Shown piece after piece: positions 23,703 to 36,241 of a DNA stretch of 64,000 nucleotides. Source of the DNA: Dromiciops gliroides (Eukaryota > Chordata > Mammalia > Microbiotheria > Microbiotheriidae); assembly GCF_019393635.1 (NCBI RefSeq), contig NC_057861.1:93168827-93232826 (forward strand), in the 5' to 3' direction. The notes beneath the pieces are model-generated. The model was not told the DNA's origin, searched no databases, and saw nothing but the letters and a program-made list of their open reading frames with translations. How positions within the stretch are numbered: position 1 is the first letter of the stretch; each line of letters begins with the position of its first letter. The position numbers and the translations under genes were made by a program.

Positions 23703-23884
23703 AGAGTTCAAGAGAGAGGGATATCTGTCTTTTTGTGTGTCTTACTCAAAATCTGGAGTAAAAGAATGCAAAATATAAGGGTAAGATATGACTATTCTTT
23801 CATACTGAAATGGAGGCTAATTTTAAAATGCATGTTACTTTTGTAAAAAAGAAAAAATTAGTGCCCTCTTCCCTTTGTGTCTAC

Positions 23885-23928
23885 ACATCTATATCTATAT
23901 CTATATCTATCTATATATCTATATCTTA
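23885..23928. repeat. (TATCTA)n microsatellite
   Basis: Tandem 'tatctatatc' units in plus orientation. Confidence 0.9.
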
Positions 23929-24912
23929 ACTCCTCTACTTCTTAAATCAAGGGCCATGTTCTATATGTACACTTAATTTACGTAAAAGCCTTTAAAGTCA
24001 GGCAGAAGTTACAGATTAAAGTCCTTAGCTACTATTAATTATTGTCTATTTCTTTTAAATTATTATAAAGCACTGAAGAAATAAAAGTATCTGTGAGACA
24101 TATAGAATTTTTATTAGACATTTATTAATTCCCAGACAATTTCAACAAAAATAGAAATATGAGATGAATTTTGGTTATGAGGCTAAAGAACTATTTTTCT
24201 TTTTAAAATGGATTAATTTTTTCAGGAGTCTTTTACTAATAAAGGAAATACTAAATAGAGTACATAGAAAAGTAGTCAGAATTTTCTTAGAGAACTGTCT
24301 CTGGTTTGTTGCTTTTGTTTTGAAGAGGATATGGAGATATTGGTGGGGAGCTCATGAGAAATAATAATGTTTTTACAAGGAAGCAATAATAAAAACATTC
24401 AAGAAATAATCAATATAATAATATATAACTCCACAAAAAGTTGAGGTTCCTGTAATCTGGTAAAAAACCAAACCAAACCAAACTAAGGTGTCATTTCCGG
24501 ATTGTCTCACTGTTATTATCACTCAATCACATTTTAATCTCTGAGGTTTATTCCACTGAATCTTTATCACCTAGTTAAAATTCTGGTCAGTCATTTACTA
24601 GCCTATATGTCATTCTCCCTCTTATCTCAAGAAGTTTAGTCCTGGCTCCCTCTCACTAAGTATGTTCATCCTTTAAGGCTCTATTGTAATTTTTTTTTCT
24701 TTTCTTTTCTTCTCTACTCTCTTTTTCTGAGATCTTCTTAGTCCCCATAAATTCAAATCTCAGCTATAGGCAGATGACACAAAAAAATCTATGTATCCAT
24801 TTCTTATTATCTCCCTAAGCACCAAAATCTTATATGATGAAATCACCGAATCATGGCATTTTAGAGTTTGAAGAAAATTTGGTAGCTATCTATCACCTTC
24901 TGTAAGAAATCA

Positions 24913-24952
24913 GAGGTAGAACTTATGTACTACCCAGGGCGGCACATTATAC
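24913..24952 (+). repeat. Exact 40-bp repeat, copy 2
   Basis: Identical over 40 bases to 22732-22771. It sits at a different position of an L3 element ('...agaaatca' before, 'ttttgtctagctctag' after). Confidence 0.95.
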
Positions 24953-25296
24953 TTTTGTCTAGCTCTAGTGTTAGGAAAATTGTTCTTACACCATGCCTCA
25001 GCTCTACTCTGAAACTATTATCCTTGGTTACTTTTTGTCCTTTGGGGTCAAGTAGAATGTTTACTTTCTCCACCTGACATCTAAGCACAACTACCAACTA
25101 TGTCCCCCGAAACTCAGTTATTTCAAATTTTCCTCATAAGAAATGGATCCAACGACCTTCACCATTGTGACTGCCCTCTACTGGAAGCTTTTAACTTATC
25201 AGTGGGAATCCACAACTGAACATAAAACTCCTGGTGTGTGCTAACCTTGGCAGAGTACAGAGGAATTATCACCTCCTTATTTCTTGAAGCAATGTG

Positions 25297-25440
25297 GTTT
25301 TTTTTTGCACGGCAATGAGGGTTAAGTGACTTGCCCAGGGTCACACAGCTAGTAAGTGTCAAGTGTCTGAGGCCGGATTTGAACTCAGGTACTCCTGAAT
25401 CCAGGGCCGGTGCTTTACCACTGGGCCATCTAGCTGCCCC
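25297..25440 (-). mobile_element. WSINE1-type SINE
   Basis: 'cggcaatgagggttaagtga', 'gtgtctgaggccggatttga', 'gggccatctagctgcccc'. Exact 10-bp TSD 'aagcaatgtg' at 25287-25296 and 25441-25450. Inserted into the L3 copy. Confidence 0.9.
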
Positions 25441-25851
25441 AAGCAATGTGTTTTTAAATACATCCTGAGCTAACATGAATTTTCTTTTTTGCTTGCTCCA
25501 TCACACTACTGACTCATATGGAGCTTGCAGGATGCAAGAAGCCATAGATTTTTTTTTTTTGGTACACAGATGTCTAACCAAGTCTTCCTCATATCATACT
25601 TTTTTGAACCTGAATGCAAACCCTTACCTCTACTCCTATCAAATATCATCCTCTCAAATTCAGTTTAATGCTCAACTTTGTTAAGATCTGTTCAATTTCA
25701 ACTTGGTAGTCCATGGCTTATGTGTAGAAAGTATTTAACAAGCTACCACTTTAAGCTTTTTGTCAACTGAAAATTTGATGTGCCTCCCATCTATGCCTTT
25801 GTCTAAGTAACTGATTTCATCAGGTCCCTTGGGTTCAATTATCTCTTATGA

Positions 25852-26912
25852 ATAGAATTCCCAGATCTATATATCCATCTGTAGTCTTTCTCCAGAGCAC
25901 CAACTCCACATTACCAACAGCCCATTTGACATTTCTAATTGGATGCCTCAAATCCAACTCATACAAAACAGGATTCATCTATTCCCTCAAACACATCCTT
26001 GTCCCTTCCATCACCATGACTGTTGAAGGAATAGCTATTCTTCCAGTTATCCAGGTTTACATTCTCACATTAATTCTCTCCTCTTCAGTTTCCCTCATTC
26101 CCATGATGAGTTACCAAACCTTGCCAATTCTACCTCCACAAGATCTCTCATCCATCCCTCAAGCTCCATTCACATGGGTACTGCACTAATACAAGTTTCC
26201 TGGACTACTTTAATAGATTTCTGGTTGTGCCTCTACCTTCACAGCTACCAACGTGATATTCTCAAAACACAAGTCTGATTACACAAGTCTCCTGCTCAAA
26301 AAGCTCCCTCCAGTAGCTCCTTATTGCTGCTAGGACTCCTTCACAATGTGGCTCCAGCCTACCTTTCCAAAATTCTCAGACACGATGCCTCTTTGCTTAG
26401 TGTAGTTCATTTAAACTGGACTTTCATATAGGATACTATTTTTTGTGTCTAGCGTTTTGCATAGGATGTGTTCCCAGCAGCACCCCCTCCAGCTGATTGC
26501 TTGTCTCTCCCCACTAACATATTTTCTTAGAATCTCTCTCTCAGCTCAAGAACTGCCTCCTAAGAAGAGGTCCTTCCTGATTCATAAAGCTGCCAATACC
26601 TAACCCTACTGCAAAATTATCTTGCATTTACTTTTATGTGCATATTTTGTTCTTTCTAGGATATAAGCTGATTGAAGGGACTGTTTCATTTGTCTTTCTA
26701 TTTCCAGTGCCTAGTATAGTGACTGGCACAAAGTGGACACTTGATAAATGCTTTTTCTTTTTTTCCTGGGGCACTGGGGGTTAAGTGCCCAGGATCACAC
26801 AGCTAGTGTCAAGTGTCTGAGGTTGGATTTGAACTCAGGTCCTCCTGAATCCAGGGCCGGTGCTTTATCCACTGAACCACCTAGCTGCCCCAATAAATGC
26901 TTGTTGTGTGAT
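25852..26912 (+). repeat. L2 LINE, ~1 kb 3' end, nested in L3
   Basis: Shows late coding and 3' UTR sequence of L2: 'tcatctattccctcaaacac', 'ctcctgctcaaaaagctccc', 'tggctccagcctacctttcc', 'aagaggtccttcctgattca', 'agtgcctagtatagtgactg'. The 113-codon frame at 25848-26189 is the eroded C-terminal reading frame of this L2. A WSINE1 sits in its last bases. Confidence 0.75.
26754..26892 (-). mobile_element. WSINE1-type SINE in the L2 tail
   Basis: 'gggcactgggggttaagtgc', 'ggatttgaactcaggtcctc', 'gaaccacctagctgcccc'. Exact 10-bp TSD 'ataaatgctt' at 26744-26753 and 26893-26902. Confidence 0.9.
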
Positions 26913-28089
26913 AAAAATGCGAAATAATACAAGGCCAAGCACCTTTCCCTTGGGCCCTCCACTGGAGACCTCTGCAAAGCTAGAATCAAACACTACCAAC
27001 TAGCTTTTGAGTTCAGCCATTTGACAAATTCTGAAGCTATGTCTTTGTCCCTTCTTTCTAGTCTATGTTTCTCCAAATTTTTCATAAAATAGTATTAGAT
27101 ACTTTATCAAAGATTTTGCTAAAATCAGATTAATCTGTATTTGCAGCATTGCCCTGAGTAACCATTGAAATGAAGTTAGAAAAAAAAGAAAAACAAAGAA
27201 AAACAAAACAAAAGAAATGAGATTAGTCTGGCATGATAAGTTCACAATGAAGACATGGTAGGTCATTGTAATATTTCTTTTAAAAGTTGTTCCCTTTTTG
27301 GAAGCTCAGGATGATATCTATCTTTACCAAGATTTTTCTGATACTACTATGAGTAAATCAGCAATCACATCCCCTAATTCTTTTAGCATCTGAGTATATG
27401 GTTCATTGATTCAGGACTTGAACTGGCCAAGGACAACTAGGTCTTCTTTGATTTACTTTCTTATCTTGGATGCCAACTACCTGTCAGCAATTTTTGTTGT
27501 CACTTCCAGTGTAAAGGTCATTCTCCTTGGCAGACAAAAGAGAAGCAACATAAGAATTAGGCAACTGCTTTCTCTGTTGTCAGTCTATCTATCTATCCTA
27601 AGTACTGATATCCTTTAAAGATCCTTCTCCTTTCTCCACAACAAAACAAAACAAAAATCTTTTTACTGTTTGTTATACCTAAGCTTTCTTTACCAGCGTT
27701 AGTTTATTCTGAGATTTAATTCTGTTGACACTAATTTTAGAGGACCAGCCATGACCTTATATGCACACACACTCCGCCCCCATCACTCAAACCAACCCTG
27801 AGTTATTAAAAAAAAAACACAATAAAAGAACCCTCAATGTTGGTTAATTTTTTGTTCTTCCTTATCGATTCCTTCTGACCACCTCTTTTTTCTCCTTCAG
27901 TGTTTTCCTTTGTGTCTTCCGAATTTCATTCTCAAGAGTTCCCTATCTCTACTGGGCTGACTTCTCTCACACAACATTAGTTCATGGGCTTTTTCTTGAA
28001 ACTCTTCCCTTATCTTCTCACTCAGCAGAGTATAAGAGCTTAATATAGGCTTGCTATAGTGAGAATCAAATCAAGGAGAGAATGTCTGT

Positions 28090-29620
28090 CTAGGATGGTA
28101 CTAACATGATGGCAGACTAGTCTTTTTCTCCAGTCCCCATGAACTTGCAAACAACATCTAACCTCCCAAAAGAGCACGAGAACTAGAACAGTCATGGCTG
28201 AATCCATATAACAAGAAAGTCCCACAAGATCAGAAGTCCAATGCCCTATGAATTTCATACTGGAAAATTCTAATCCTTAAGATACTTACTTAGCACTCTC
28301 CCCCTGCAGCCACTCTGCTCTAGTAGAAGACATAAACCAACTCAAGGGCTTGTGTATCATCCAGGGATTCCCCTCAAATTGGCTCATCCACACTTTGTCT
28401 GTCTTTATTTTGTTGAAATAAGCAAACAGGCATTGATTCTGCCCAATAACAGCTGATGTGGTGATATCAGATGGGAGGAATTCAAGCTTTCCTCTACCTG
28501 GGGTGGCCCATAGGTTGGATAATCACAAAATGACAGAGCCTTTGCCCATAATACTTATGCCTCCTTCACTGAACAAAGTTGTAGAAGCTGATTTAGCATT
28601 GTAAGAGAAAGAAAGAACATGATCCAGGAGCCAGTTTGAATGATGGCACCAGATGGGAAGGAAAAGGGGATGAAAGATAGATGTGGCCAGGCTTGTCTTA
28701 TCAGGAGACTTAGGACAGAAACTGTTGTGAGTGAAATGTAAATTGCCCAATGTGGGAACAATCTATGGCAGCTTTAAGATACAGATTCCTTAGCACATTC
28801 CAAGGCAGCTATGTGGAGAGGTGGGGAAGCATTAGAAAGTGAATAACAAGGGAATATAAGGGGAAAAAAGGTTAAATTCACCTACTAGAAGAAGAAAATT
28901 CAATTAAATTTCTAGAAAATTCAATTAAAAAACTAAGAGCATAGACAAATAAATCAACAGAGAGGATAACAAAATTAGAAGGATGAGTATTAAAACCTCA
29001 AAAACTTATATAATTCTCCAAACAAATATTTATACCAAAGGGAGTTGGAAAAATTCCTGACGATACACAGAACTCTGGGATTCCAAGAAAATAGAACATT
29101 AAAAGATCCCATAATGAATTGAAAAGCAAATAAAAAATAGAAAATAACAACTTAGAAGAGAACAAATAATATAACTCATAGCCTATGGTGCATAAATAAT
29201 TAGTGGAGCAGAAAAACTTGAATCCATAGTTGTGAGTCTCTCCAGAGATACTTCTTAACTAGAAAGAACATTTTGTAGAACTTCTAAATGCAGAAAACAA
29301 TACCAATGGAAAGAATCCACAGATATCTGGGAGAAGAGGGGGAGGGAGGGATGGACATATGCTTAGAACTCCAATTCACAAAGTGTTGAAATTTAGCAAT
29401 TCTAATGATGAACAACAAATGCTGCAACTTGTCAAGGAAATATAAGGGGAAAGAAATTCAAATGACATTTTGCATCTCTTGATAAGGGATGGAATAACAT
29501 ATTTTGAAAGGCAAAGGAACTCAAAATACAACCCAAAGTGACATACCCTATAAACTTTAGCTTAAGCAAAGAAAAAAATGGCTATCCAGTAGGGAAGGAA
29601 TTTGTATTTTCTGTAAAGAA
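28090..29620 (+). repeat. Very old L1/HAL1-like relic
   Basis: The start resembles an L1 5' UTR ('aacatgatggcagactagtc'). 28860-29590 reads like a degraded ORF1 zone ('atatttataccaaagggagt', 'ttttgaaaggcaaaggaact', 'aagtgacataccctataaac'). No ORF2-like text follows, which fits a HAL1 (ORF1-only) element, or an L1 that was later cut. All frames broken. Confidence 0.45.
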
Positions 29621-30079
29621 AAAAAAAGAGAAAGAAAAGAAAAAATTAGATGTGGACAGAATATTTTATTTGCAAATACTCCAAACAACAGAAACAAAAA
29701 GAATATAATTTCCTATTGCTGATTCTTCTACTTTTTGAAGAGAGAATTTATTATTACAGCAATCTAAGAATGTATTAGTGACTCAACTTTTGTCAGAGAG
29801 AGGGCTTCTGTTCTGTGTGTCAGGCTTATGATTTCTTTCTTAAACTCTTTTTATTTCCCTTTTCTGCCCCAAACAAAAACAAAACACCAGGCCCTGCTTT
29901 TACTGTCTTAATAAAGGAGATTAAAATTCAAATTACCATGTTTAAAAAAAAAAGAAAGAAAACACAGAGCTTGTCTCACATGGGAGATGTTAGACTTGTA
30001 GTCAGGAAAGAGTTTAGGGCTAGGAAAAAAAAATCTAAGATTTATATGTATAGAGATGGCAACTGAATGATAGGAGCTG

Positions 30080-30629
30080 GTGAGATCACCAAGGGAAATA
30101 ATATAGAAGAAAAAGAGGGCTCAGGACAGAGCCATGGGAACATGTTCATTTAATGGGCATGACCTCAGTGAAGATCCAGCAGAGGAGAATGAGACAGTGG
30201 TCAGACTGCTAGGAGGAAAACTAGGAGAGAGGAGTATCATTGAGAACAGAAAGAAAAAGAGTATCAAGGGAAAGAGGGTGATCAAAAGTGTCAACAGCTG
30301 CTGCAAGGGCAAGAAGGATGAAGATTGAGAAAAGACCATTAGATTTGGTAATTAAGAGATCATTAACCAATTTACCAAGGTAACTTCGCATAGAACAATT
30401 TGGGTTGGATGATGAGGTCAGAAGTCAGACAGAAGAGGTTTAAGAAAGAAGCGAGGAAAGGAAGTCGAGGAGCCTACTGTGGATGGCCTCTAGGAATTAT
30501 GATACAAAAGGGAGGAGCGATATGGGACAAGAGGGGATACATGGATCACGTAAAGGGTTTTTTAGGATGAGTGAGACAAAGAAATGTTTGTATGTGGTAG
30601 GGTATCAGAAGGTAAGCTGGGAGAGATTT
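30080..30629 (+). repeat. Old mammalian interspersed repeat, family not named
   Basis: 'gagtatcaagggaaagaggg', 'tgatcaaaagtgtcaacagc', 'gagaaaagaccattagattt' and 'aggggatacatggatca' form a recurrent mammalian repeat pattern. The 64- to 72-codon frames on both strands here are not genes. Confidence 0.35.
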
Positions 30630-30646
30630 AAGATAAGTGAAAGAGG

Positions 30647-30786
30647 GTGCAGCTAGGTAGCACAGTGGGTAAAACACTGGCCCTGGATTCAGGAGGACCT
30701 GAGTTCAAATGCAGCCTCAGACACTTGACACTTACCAGCTGTGTGACCCTGGGCAAGTAACTTAACCCTCACTGTTCTGAAAAAAA
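30647..30786 (+). mobile_element. WSINE1-type SINE at the 5' edge of L1-A
   Basis: 'gtgcagctaggtagcacagt', 'ccctggattcaggaggacct', 'gctgtgtgaccctgggcaag', A-tail at 30780. Perfect 17-bp TSD 'aagataagtgaaagagg' at 30630-30646 and 30787-30803. The right TSD abuts the first recognisable base of L1-A. Confidence 0.92.
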
Positions 30787-31464
30787 AAGATAAGTGAAAG
30801 AGGAAGCAGAGCCAAGATGGCATGGTAAAGATAGTGACTTGCCTGAGTGCTTCCAAAATCTTTAAAATTATGACTCAAAATGAATTCTGTAGTGGCAGAA
30901 CCAACAAAAGGACAGGGTAAAACAATTTTCTAGTCCAAGGTAATTCAGAAGGTCAAAAGTGAAGGTCTGTCTCACTGGAGTGAAAGTGGAGCAAATTCAG
31001 CACAGGTGCTGTCCCGGCAAGCCAGGATAGGCCTTGGGGCTGACTGACTTGGCAATGGTGAACTCTGGAGCTCTCAGCCCACCAATAGTAAGGGAACTGG
31101 ACAACTGGTCAGAAGGAGATAATTGGAGACACTTTGCTGCCATTCAGTGCAGGGCCCTGTTGCATTGCCTAAACAAGAGATCTGAGTCACAGGTGCATGA
31201 CACAGTTGCAGGAGATCAGGGATCCTGGTCACAGTTCTAGGGTGGAAAAGAGAGCTTGTAGTCATTCACAGAGCAGAGCACAGGTCAGGAGAGCAGTGAC
31301 CATACCTCCTTAGATCATACCATTTTAGAAGAACTGAAAACTTACAGGTCTCTAGAATTAGTTCTGAAAATAGCAGCATGGAAAATCTGAACCTTGGGAT
31401 AGTGCTCCCTCTACCCCAGGAGCAGAGCCCAACTTTAACATAAAGTTAAAAGTCAAGAAATAGG

Positions 31465-32390
31465 CTGGAAAAATGAGCAAACAAACAAATAGAAAGAGCC
31501 TGGCCATAAATAATTACTATGGTGATAGGGAAGATCAAAATACAGACTCAGAAGAGAACAATAATGTCAAAATGGCTACATGCAAAGTGTCAAAGAGAAA
31601 TGTGAATTAATGTTAGGCACAAAGAAAGAATTCCTGGAAGAGCTCAAAAAGTATTTTAAAAAATCAAAGAAAGAGGTAGAGAAAAATTAGGAAAAAAATG
31701 AGAGTGATGCAAGAGAGTTATGAAAAAATAAGCTTGGTAAAGGAAGTACAAAAAATGGGAAGATGTATAAAAATTCACTGAAGAAAATACTTACTTAAAA
31801 ATTAGAATTGGACAAGTGGAAACTAATAAGTCCATGAGAAAATAAGAAAAAAATCAAACAAAACCAAAAGAATAAAAAATTAGAAAATGTGAAATATATC
31901 CTTGGAAAAAATGACCAAGGAAAGAGAATTACTGAAATACCTGAGAGTCACAATACAAAAAAGAAGCTAGACATATTTTAAGAAATTATTAACGGAAACT
32001 GCTGTGATATCCTAGAACTAGAGGGTAAAATACAAACTGAAAGAATTTACTGATTGTTTCCTGTAATGAATCCCCAAATGAAAGCTCCCAAGAATATCAT
32101 AGCCAAATTTCCGAACTCCTAGGTCAAGGAGAAAATATTGCAAGCAAGCAGAAAGAAATAATTAAAATATTGTGGAGCCAAAGTTAGGATAACACAGGAA
32201 TCAACAGATTCCACGTTAAAAGTGAGGAGACCTTAGAATATAATGTTAAAGAGTACAAAGGAGCTTGGACTATAAACAAGAATCACCTACTGAGCAAGAT
32301 TGAATATAAACTATCAGGGGAAAAATGGACATTTAGTGAAACTGAGGACTTTCAAGCATTCTTGATGATTTTAAAATAAAAGATTTAAGA
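31465..32390 (+). pseudogene. L1-A ORF1 relic
   Basis: Corresponds to L1 ORF1p, the trimeric RNA-binding chaperone of the L1 particle. Aligned landmarks with L1-C ORF1 are 'gaattcctggaagagctcaa', 'acatattttaagaaattatt', 'agaatatcatagccaaattt', 'gtggagccaaagttaggata' and 'tcacctactgagcaagattg'. Frequent stops and indels leave no continuous frame. Confidence 0.65.
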
Positions 32391-32945
32391 CAAACATAAA
32401 AAAGGTAAACAGAAAAGAAAAATCATAAGAAATTCAGTAAGGTTAAACTGTTTACTTTTCTACATGATAAGATGATATTTGTAACTCCCAAGAATGTTAT
32501 CATTGTTAGGACAGTGAGAAGAAGTATTCATAGATAGAAGGCATGGGGATGAGTTGACTATGATGGGATGATATCCAAAAATATAAAAATGGGTTTGAGA
32601 AAAGTATGTATTGGGAGAAAGGGATGGGAAAGGTAGAATGGAGTAATCACATAAAAGAGGCATGAAAGAGCTTTTGTAGTAGAGTGGAAGATGTAGGGTA
32701 GTGGTAGGCAACATTTGAACTCTACCCACACTGGAATGGGATGAAAAAGGGAATAACAGACATACTTGGTTGGGCAGATAAATCTATCTTATTCTATAGG
32801 GGAATAGAAAGGGAGGGGAATAAAATAAAGGGTAGGGCTGATAGAAGGGAGGGCAGATTGGGGGAGGTGGCAATCAAAACAAAACACTTTTGAGGGGGAG
32901 AAGGTGAAAAGAGAGAGAAAAAGATAAACAGGTGAAAAATAGAAT

Positions 32946-34843
32946 GGAGGGAAATACATAGTTAATAATAAGTATAAATGTGAATGAAATGAACTAAATT
33001 ATAAAATGGAAATAGATAGCAGAGCAGATTAAAAACCAGTATCACAAATTATGTTGTTTACAAGAAACACACTTGAAGCAGAAAGACACGCAGAATAAAA
33101 GTAAGGGGGTTGAGCAGAATCTATTATGCTATTTATTAAAACCAAGAATAGTAATTAGGATGGCAGAAAAAGCAAAAGCAAAAATGAAACTAATCAAAAG
33201 AGATAAGCAAGGAAATTACATCTTGCTAAAGATTTAAGTCTTGCAAAGACAATGAAGTAATATCAATAATAAACATACATGCAACAAATAGTATAGCATC
33301 CATATTCTTAAAGGAAAAGTTAAATGAGTTAAAGCAGGACATAGAGAATAAAATTATACTAGTGGGGGAACCTCAACTTTTCCCTCTCATAACAAATTTA
33401 ACTAAAAAATAAACAAGAAGTTAAGGATATGAATAAAATCTTTGAAAATCCTCTGAAGAAAACTGAATGGGAATAGAAAGGAATACGTGCAGTTGTACAT
33501 GGCACCTACACAAAAACTGTATTAGGGCATTAAAAACCTCACAACCAAATGCAGAAAAGTGGAAATTTTAAATGCATCCTTTTCAGATCGTGATACAATA
33601 AAATTCTATTTAATAAAGTGCCCTTGAAAGATAGATTAAAAATTAATTGGAAACTAAATAATTTAATGCTAAAGAACAAGCACATCAAAGGAAAACATCA
33701 TAAAAACAATCATTTTATTAAAGAGAATGACAAAAATGAGACAATATACCAAAATTTATGAGATGTAGCCAAAGTAATATATAGTGGGATTGTTTTCTCT
33801 CTAAATGCTTACATCAATAAAGTCAAGAAAAATTAGATCAATTAATTGGGCATGCAGTTAGAGATTAAAAAAGAACAGCTTAAAAATCTCCAACTAAACA
33901 CCAAATTGGAAATACTGAAAGTCAAAGAAGATATAATAAAACAGAAAGAAAACCACTGCCTAAATAAATAAAACAGAGCTGGTTTTATGAAAACAAGAAT
34001 GAAACATAAAAACTGCTGGTTAATTTGATTTAAAAAAGAAATAAGAAAACCAAATTACTAATATTAAAAATTAGGGGGGCAGCTAGGTGGTGCAGTGAAT
34101 AAAGCCCTAGCCCTAAATTCTGGAGGACCTGAGTTCAAATCTTGCCTCAGACACTTGACACTAGCTGTGTGACCCTTGGCAAGTTACTTAACTCTCATTG
34201 CCCAACAACAACAAAAAAGAAAAAGTTAAAAAATTAAAGGGTAAATTCCCCATCAATTATGAAGAAATCAGAGAAATTAATAGTTTTTTGCCAAATTATG
34301 TCAATGATTCTGACAATCTAAGTCAAATGGATGAATATTTACAAAAATATAAATTGTCTAGATTAACAGGACAGAGAATACTTAAATCATTCCATCTTAG
34401 AAAATGTATTAAACAAGTCATCAATGAGTTCACTAAGAAGAAAAATCCCCATGATCTGATGGATTCACAATTTAATTCTACAAAACCTTTAAAGTACAAT
34501 TAATTTCAATATTATATAAACTATTTGGAAAAAATAGGCAAAGGAGTCCTACCAAATTCCTTTTACCACACAAATATAGGGCTGATACCTAAACCAGTAA
34601 GAGCATAAACTTAAAAAGAAAACTATAGATACTAAACACCAATTTCCCTATTGAATCAATGTATAAATTTCAAATAAAATTTTAGCAAGGAGATTATAGC
34701 AACATATTACAAAGATCAAATACTATGACCAGTTGAAATTATATCAGGAATATAACTATATAACTATCAGCAAAACTGACCACATCAATAATAAAACTAA
34801 CAAAATTCATATGATTATTTCCAAAGATGAAGAAAAGGTTTTG
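32946..34843 (+). pseudogene. L1-A ORF2 relic, 5' part (endonuclease to early RT)
   Basis: Corresponds to the apurinic-like endonuclease and the start of the reverse transcriptase of L1 ORF2p. 'tacaagaaacacacttgaag' (near 33060) encodes the QETHLK-type endonuclease motif. 'agtgggggaacctcaacttt' is the decayed GDLN-type site. 'tccttttcagatcgtgatac' is a decayed SDH-type site. A WSINE1 interrupts at 34074-34225. The frame is destroyed throughout. Confidence 0.7.
34074..34225 (+). mobile_element. WSINE1-type SINE in L1-A ORF2
   Basis: 'ggggggcagctaggtggtgc', 'tctggaggacctgagttcaa', 'gctgtgtgacccttggcaag', A-rich tail. TSD approx. 'attaaaaatta' (34063-34073) and 'ttaaaaaatta' (34226-34236). The 101-codon frame at 34198-34503 is a chimera of SINE tail and L1-A ORF2, without an ATG start. 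Confidence 0.85.
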
Positions 34844-35612
34844 GTGGGAAAATTAGGCCACTAATGTACTGTTGGTGGAGTTGTGAACTTATCCAACCAT
34901 TTTGCAAAGCAATTTGGAATTATGTCCAAGGCTATAAAACTGTGCATACTACCACCTTGTCTGTATTTCAAAAGATTAAAAAAAATTTTTTAAAACTATC
35001 TTTATGTACAAAACATTTATAACAGCTCTTTTTGTGGTGACAAAGAATTGGAAATTGAGGGGATGCCCATTAATTGGAGAATGTCTGAACAAGTTGTGAT
35101 AAATGATTGTTATGAAATACTATTGTGCTATAAGAAATGATTAGCAGGATGATTTCAGAAGGAAAAAAAGGCTACTTATATGAACTCATGCAAAGTGAAA
35201 TTAGCAGAACCAGGAGAACATAGTACACATTAACAGCAATATTTTATGATGATCAACAATGAATTACTTATCTACTCTCAGCAATACAATGATCCAAAAC
35301 AATCCCAAAGGATTCATGATGAAAATGTTATCCACATCCAGAGAAAGAACTGATGGAGTCTGAAGGCAGATAAAATCATACTATTTTTCACTTTCAAGAT
35401 TTCCTTTTATGCTTTTTTTTGGTCCATGTCTTCTTTTACAACATGGCTAATATAAAACCTTTTTTTGCATGATCATAGATATATAACCTATATCAAACTG
35501 CTTACTGTCTCAGAGTGGGGGGTGGAGTAAATGGGAATGAAATAATTTGGAATTCAAAATTTTTAAAAAGTCAAAAATTATCTTTACATGTGATTGAGAC
35601 AAAATATTTGAA
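34844..35612 (+). mobile_element. L1-B: 5'-truncated L1 inside L1-A
   Basis: About 770 bases from the ORF2 C-terminal coding end ('actgttggtggagttgtgaa', compare 41286-41305 in L1-C) to the 3' UTR end ('attatctttacatgtgattg'). The flanks match as a decayed TSD: 'gaaaaggttttg' at 34832-34843 and 'gaaaaaaagtttc' at 35610-35622. L1-A ORF2 resumes directly after it ('tgacaaaatacaatactcat'). Confidence 0.75.
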
Positions 35613-36241
35613 AAAAAGTTTCTGACAAAATACAATACTCATTTCTATTAAAAACACCTGGGGGGAGGCAGAGCCAAGATGGCAGAGAGGAAATAGCAAG
35701 CTGCCTGAGCTCTCCTTCTGTTCCCTCAAAAAGAACATTAAATCAAGTCTCTGGACAGATTCTGAAACTACAGAACCTGCAAAGAGAGAGAGAGAGACAC
35801 AGTCTTCCAACCAGAGATAATTTAGAAGACTTCAGGAAAAGGTCGGTCTGACTTGGGAAAAAGGGAGGCCCAGCACAGGGCAGCAGCCCAGTGCCAAAGG
35901 GGTGGGGCAAGTCAGCAGGAGCTGCGGGCCACAGCAGAACAACTGAGGCCCCTGGAACCTGGCTCAAAAATCTGGTGGCCAAGAAGGACAGTGGAAAAAC
36001 CTACCTACACCAGCCAGGAGGGTGGGAGATAGGGCCACGAATGGGACAGGCAGGATTGGGTGCCTGGTTGAGCGCAACCAGACAGGAAGTGCAGGGGGTC
36101 GAACTACACAAACTATAAAGGCCTCAGAGTAAAAAGCCGGTCACACAGCACCTATACCCCTACACAATAAGCCCCAAACGGGGACCCTGGTGCCCCCCAG
36201 AGCAGACCTCGACTTAAAAAATAAACAAACAAGCTGCAATA

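Larger units (their letters stand above)
24845..28060 (-). repeat. Long L3/CR1 LINE, interrupted
   Basis: Minus-strand L3/CR1 spanning about 3.2 kb. The 3' end is near 24855 ('gaatcatggcattttagagt'). UTR and RT text continues through 24950-25296, 25451-25850, 26985-27360 and probably to 28060 ('gaactggccaaggacaacta', 'cagttcatgggcttttt'-like landmarks). It is interrupted by two WSINE1 copies and an L2. The complement retains degraded RT fragments but no open frame. The 5' part (27360-28060) is assigned with less confidence. Confidence 0.55.

Noticed and set aside
25848..26189. 113-codon open frame as a possible gene
   Set aside because: It lies in the late coding part of an L2 LINE that continues into the L2 3' UTR. 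There is no independent start or splice signal.
30121..30339. Antiparallel 64- and 72-codon frames
   Set aside because: They sit in an old interspersed repeat and have no coding features.
34198..34503. 101-codon frame fused from SINE tail and L1 sequence
   Set aside because: It begins at a TTG in the A-rich SINE tail and then reads decayed L1-A ORF2. No evidence of expression.
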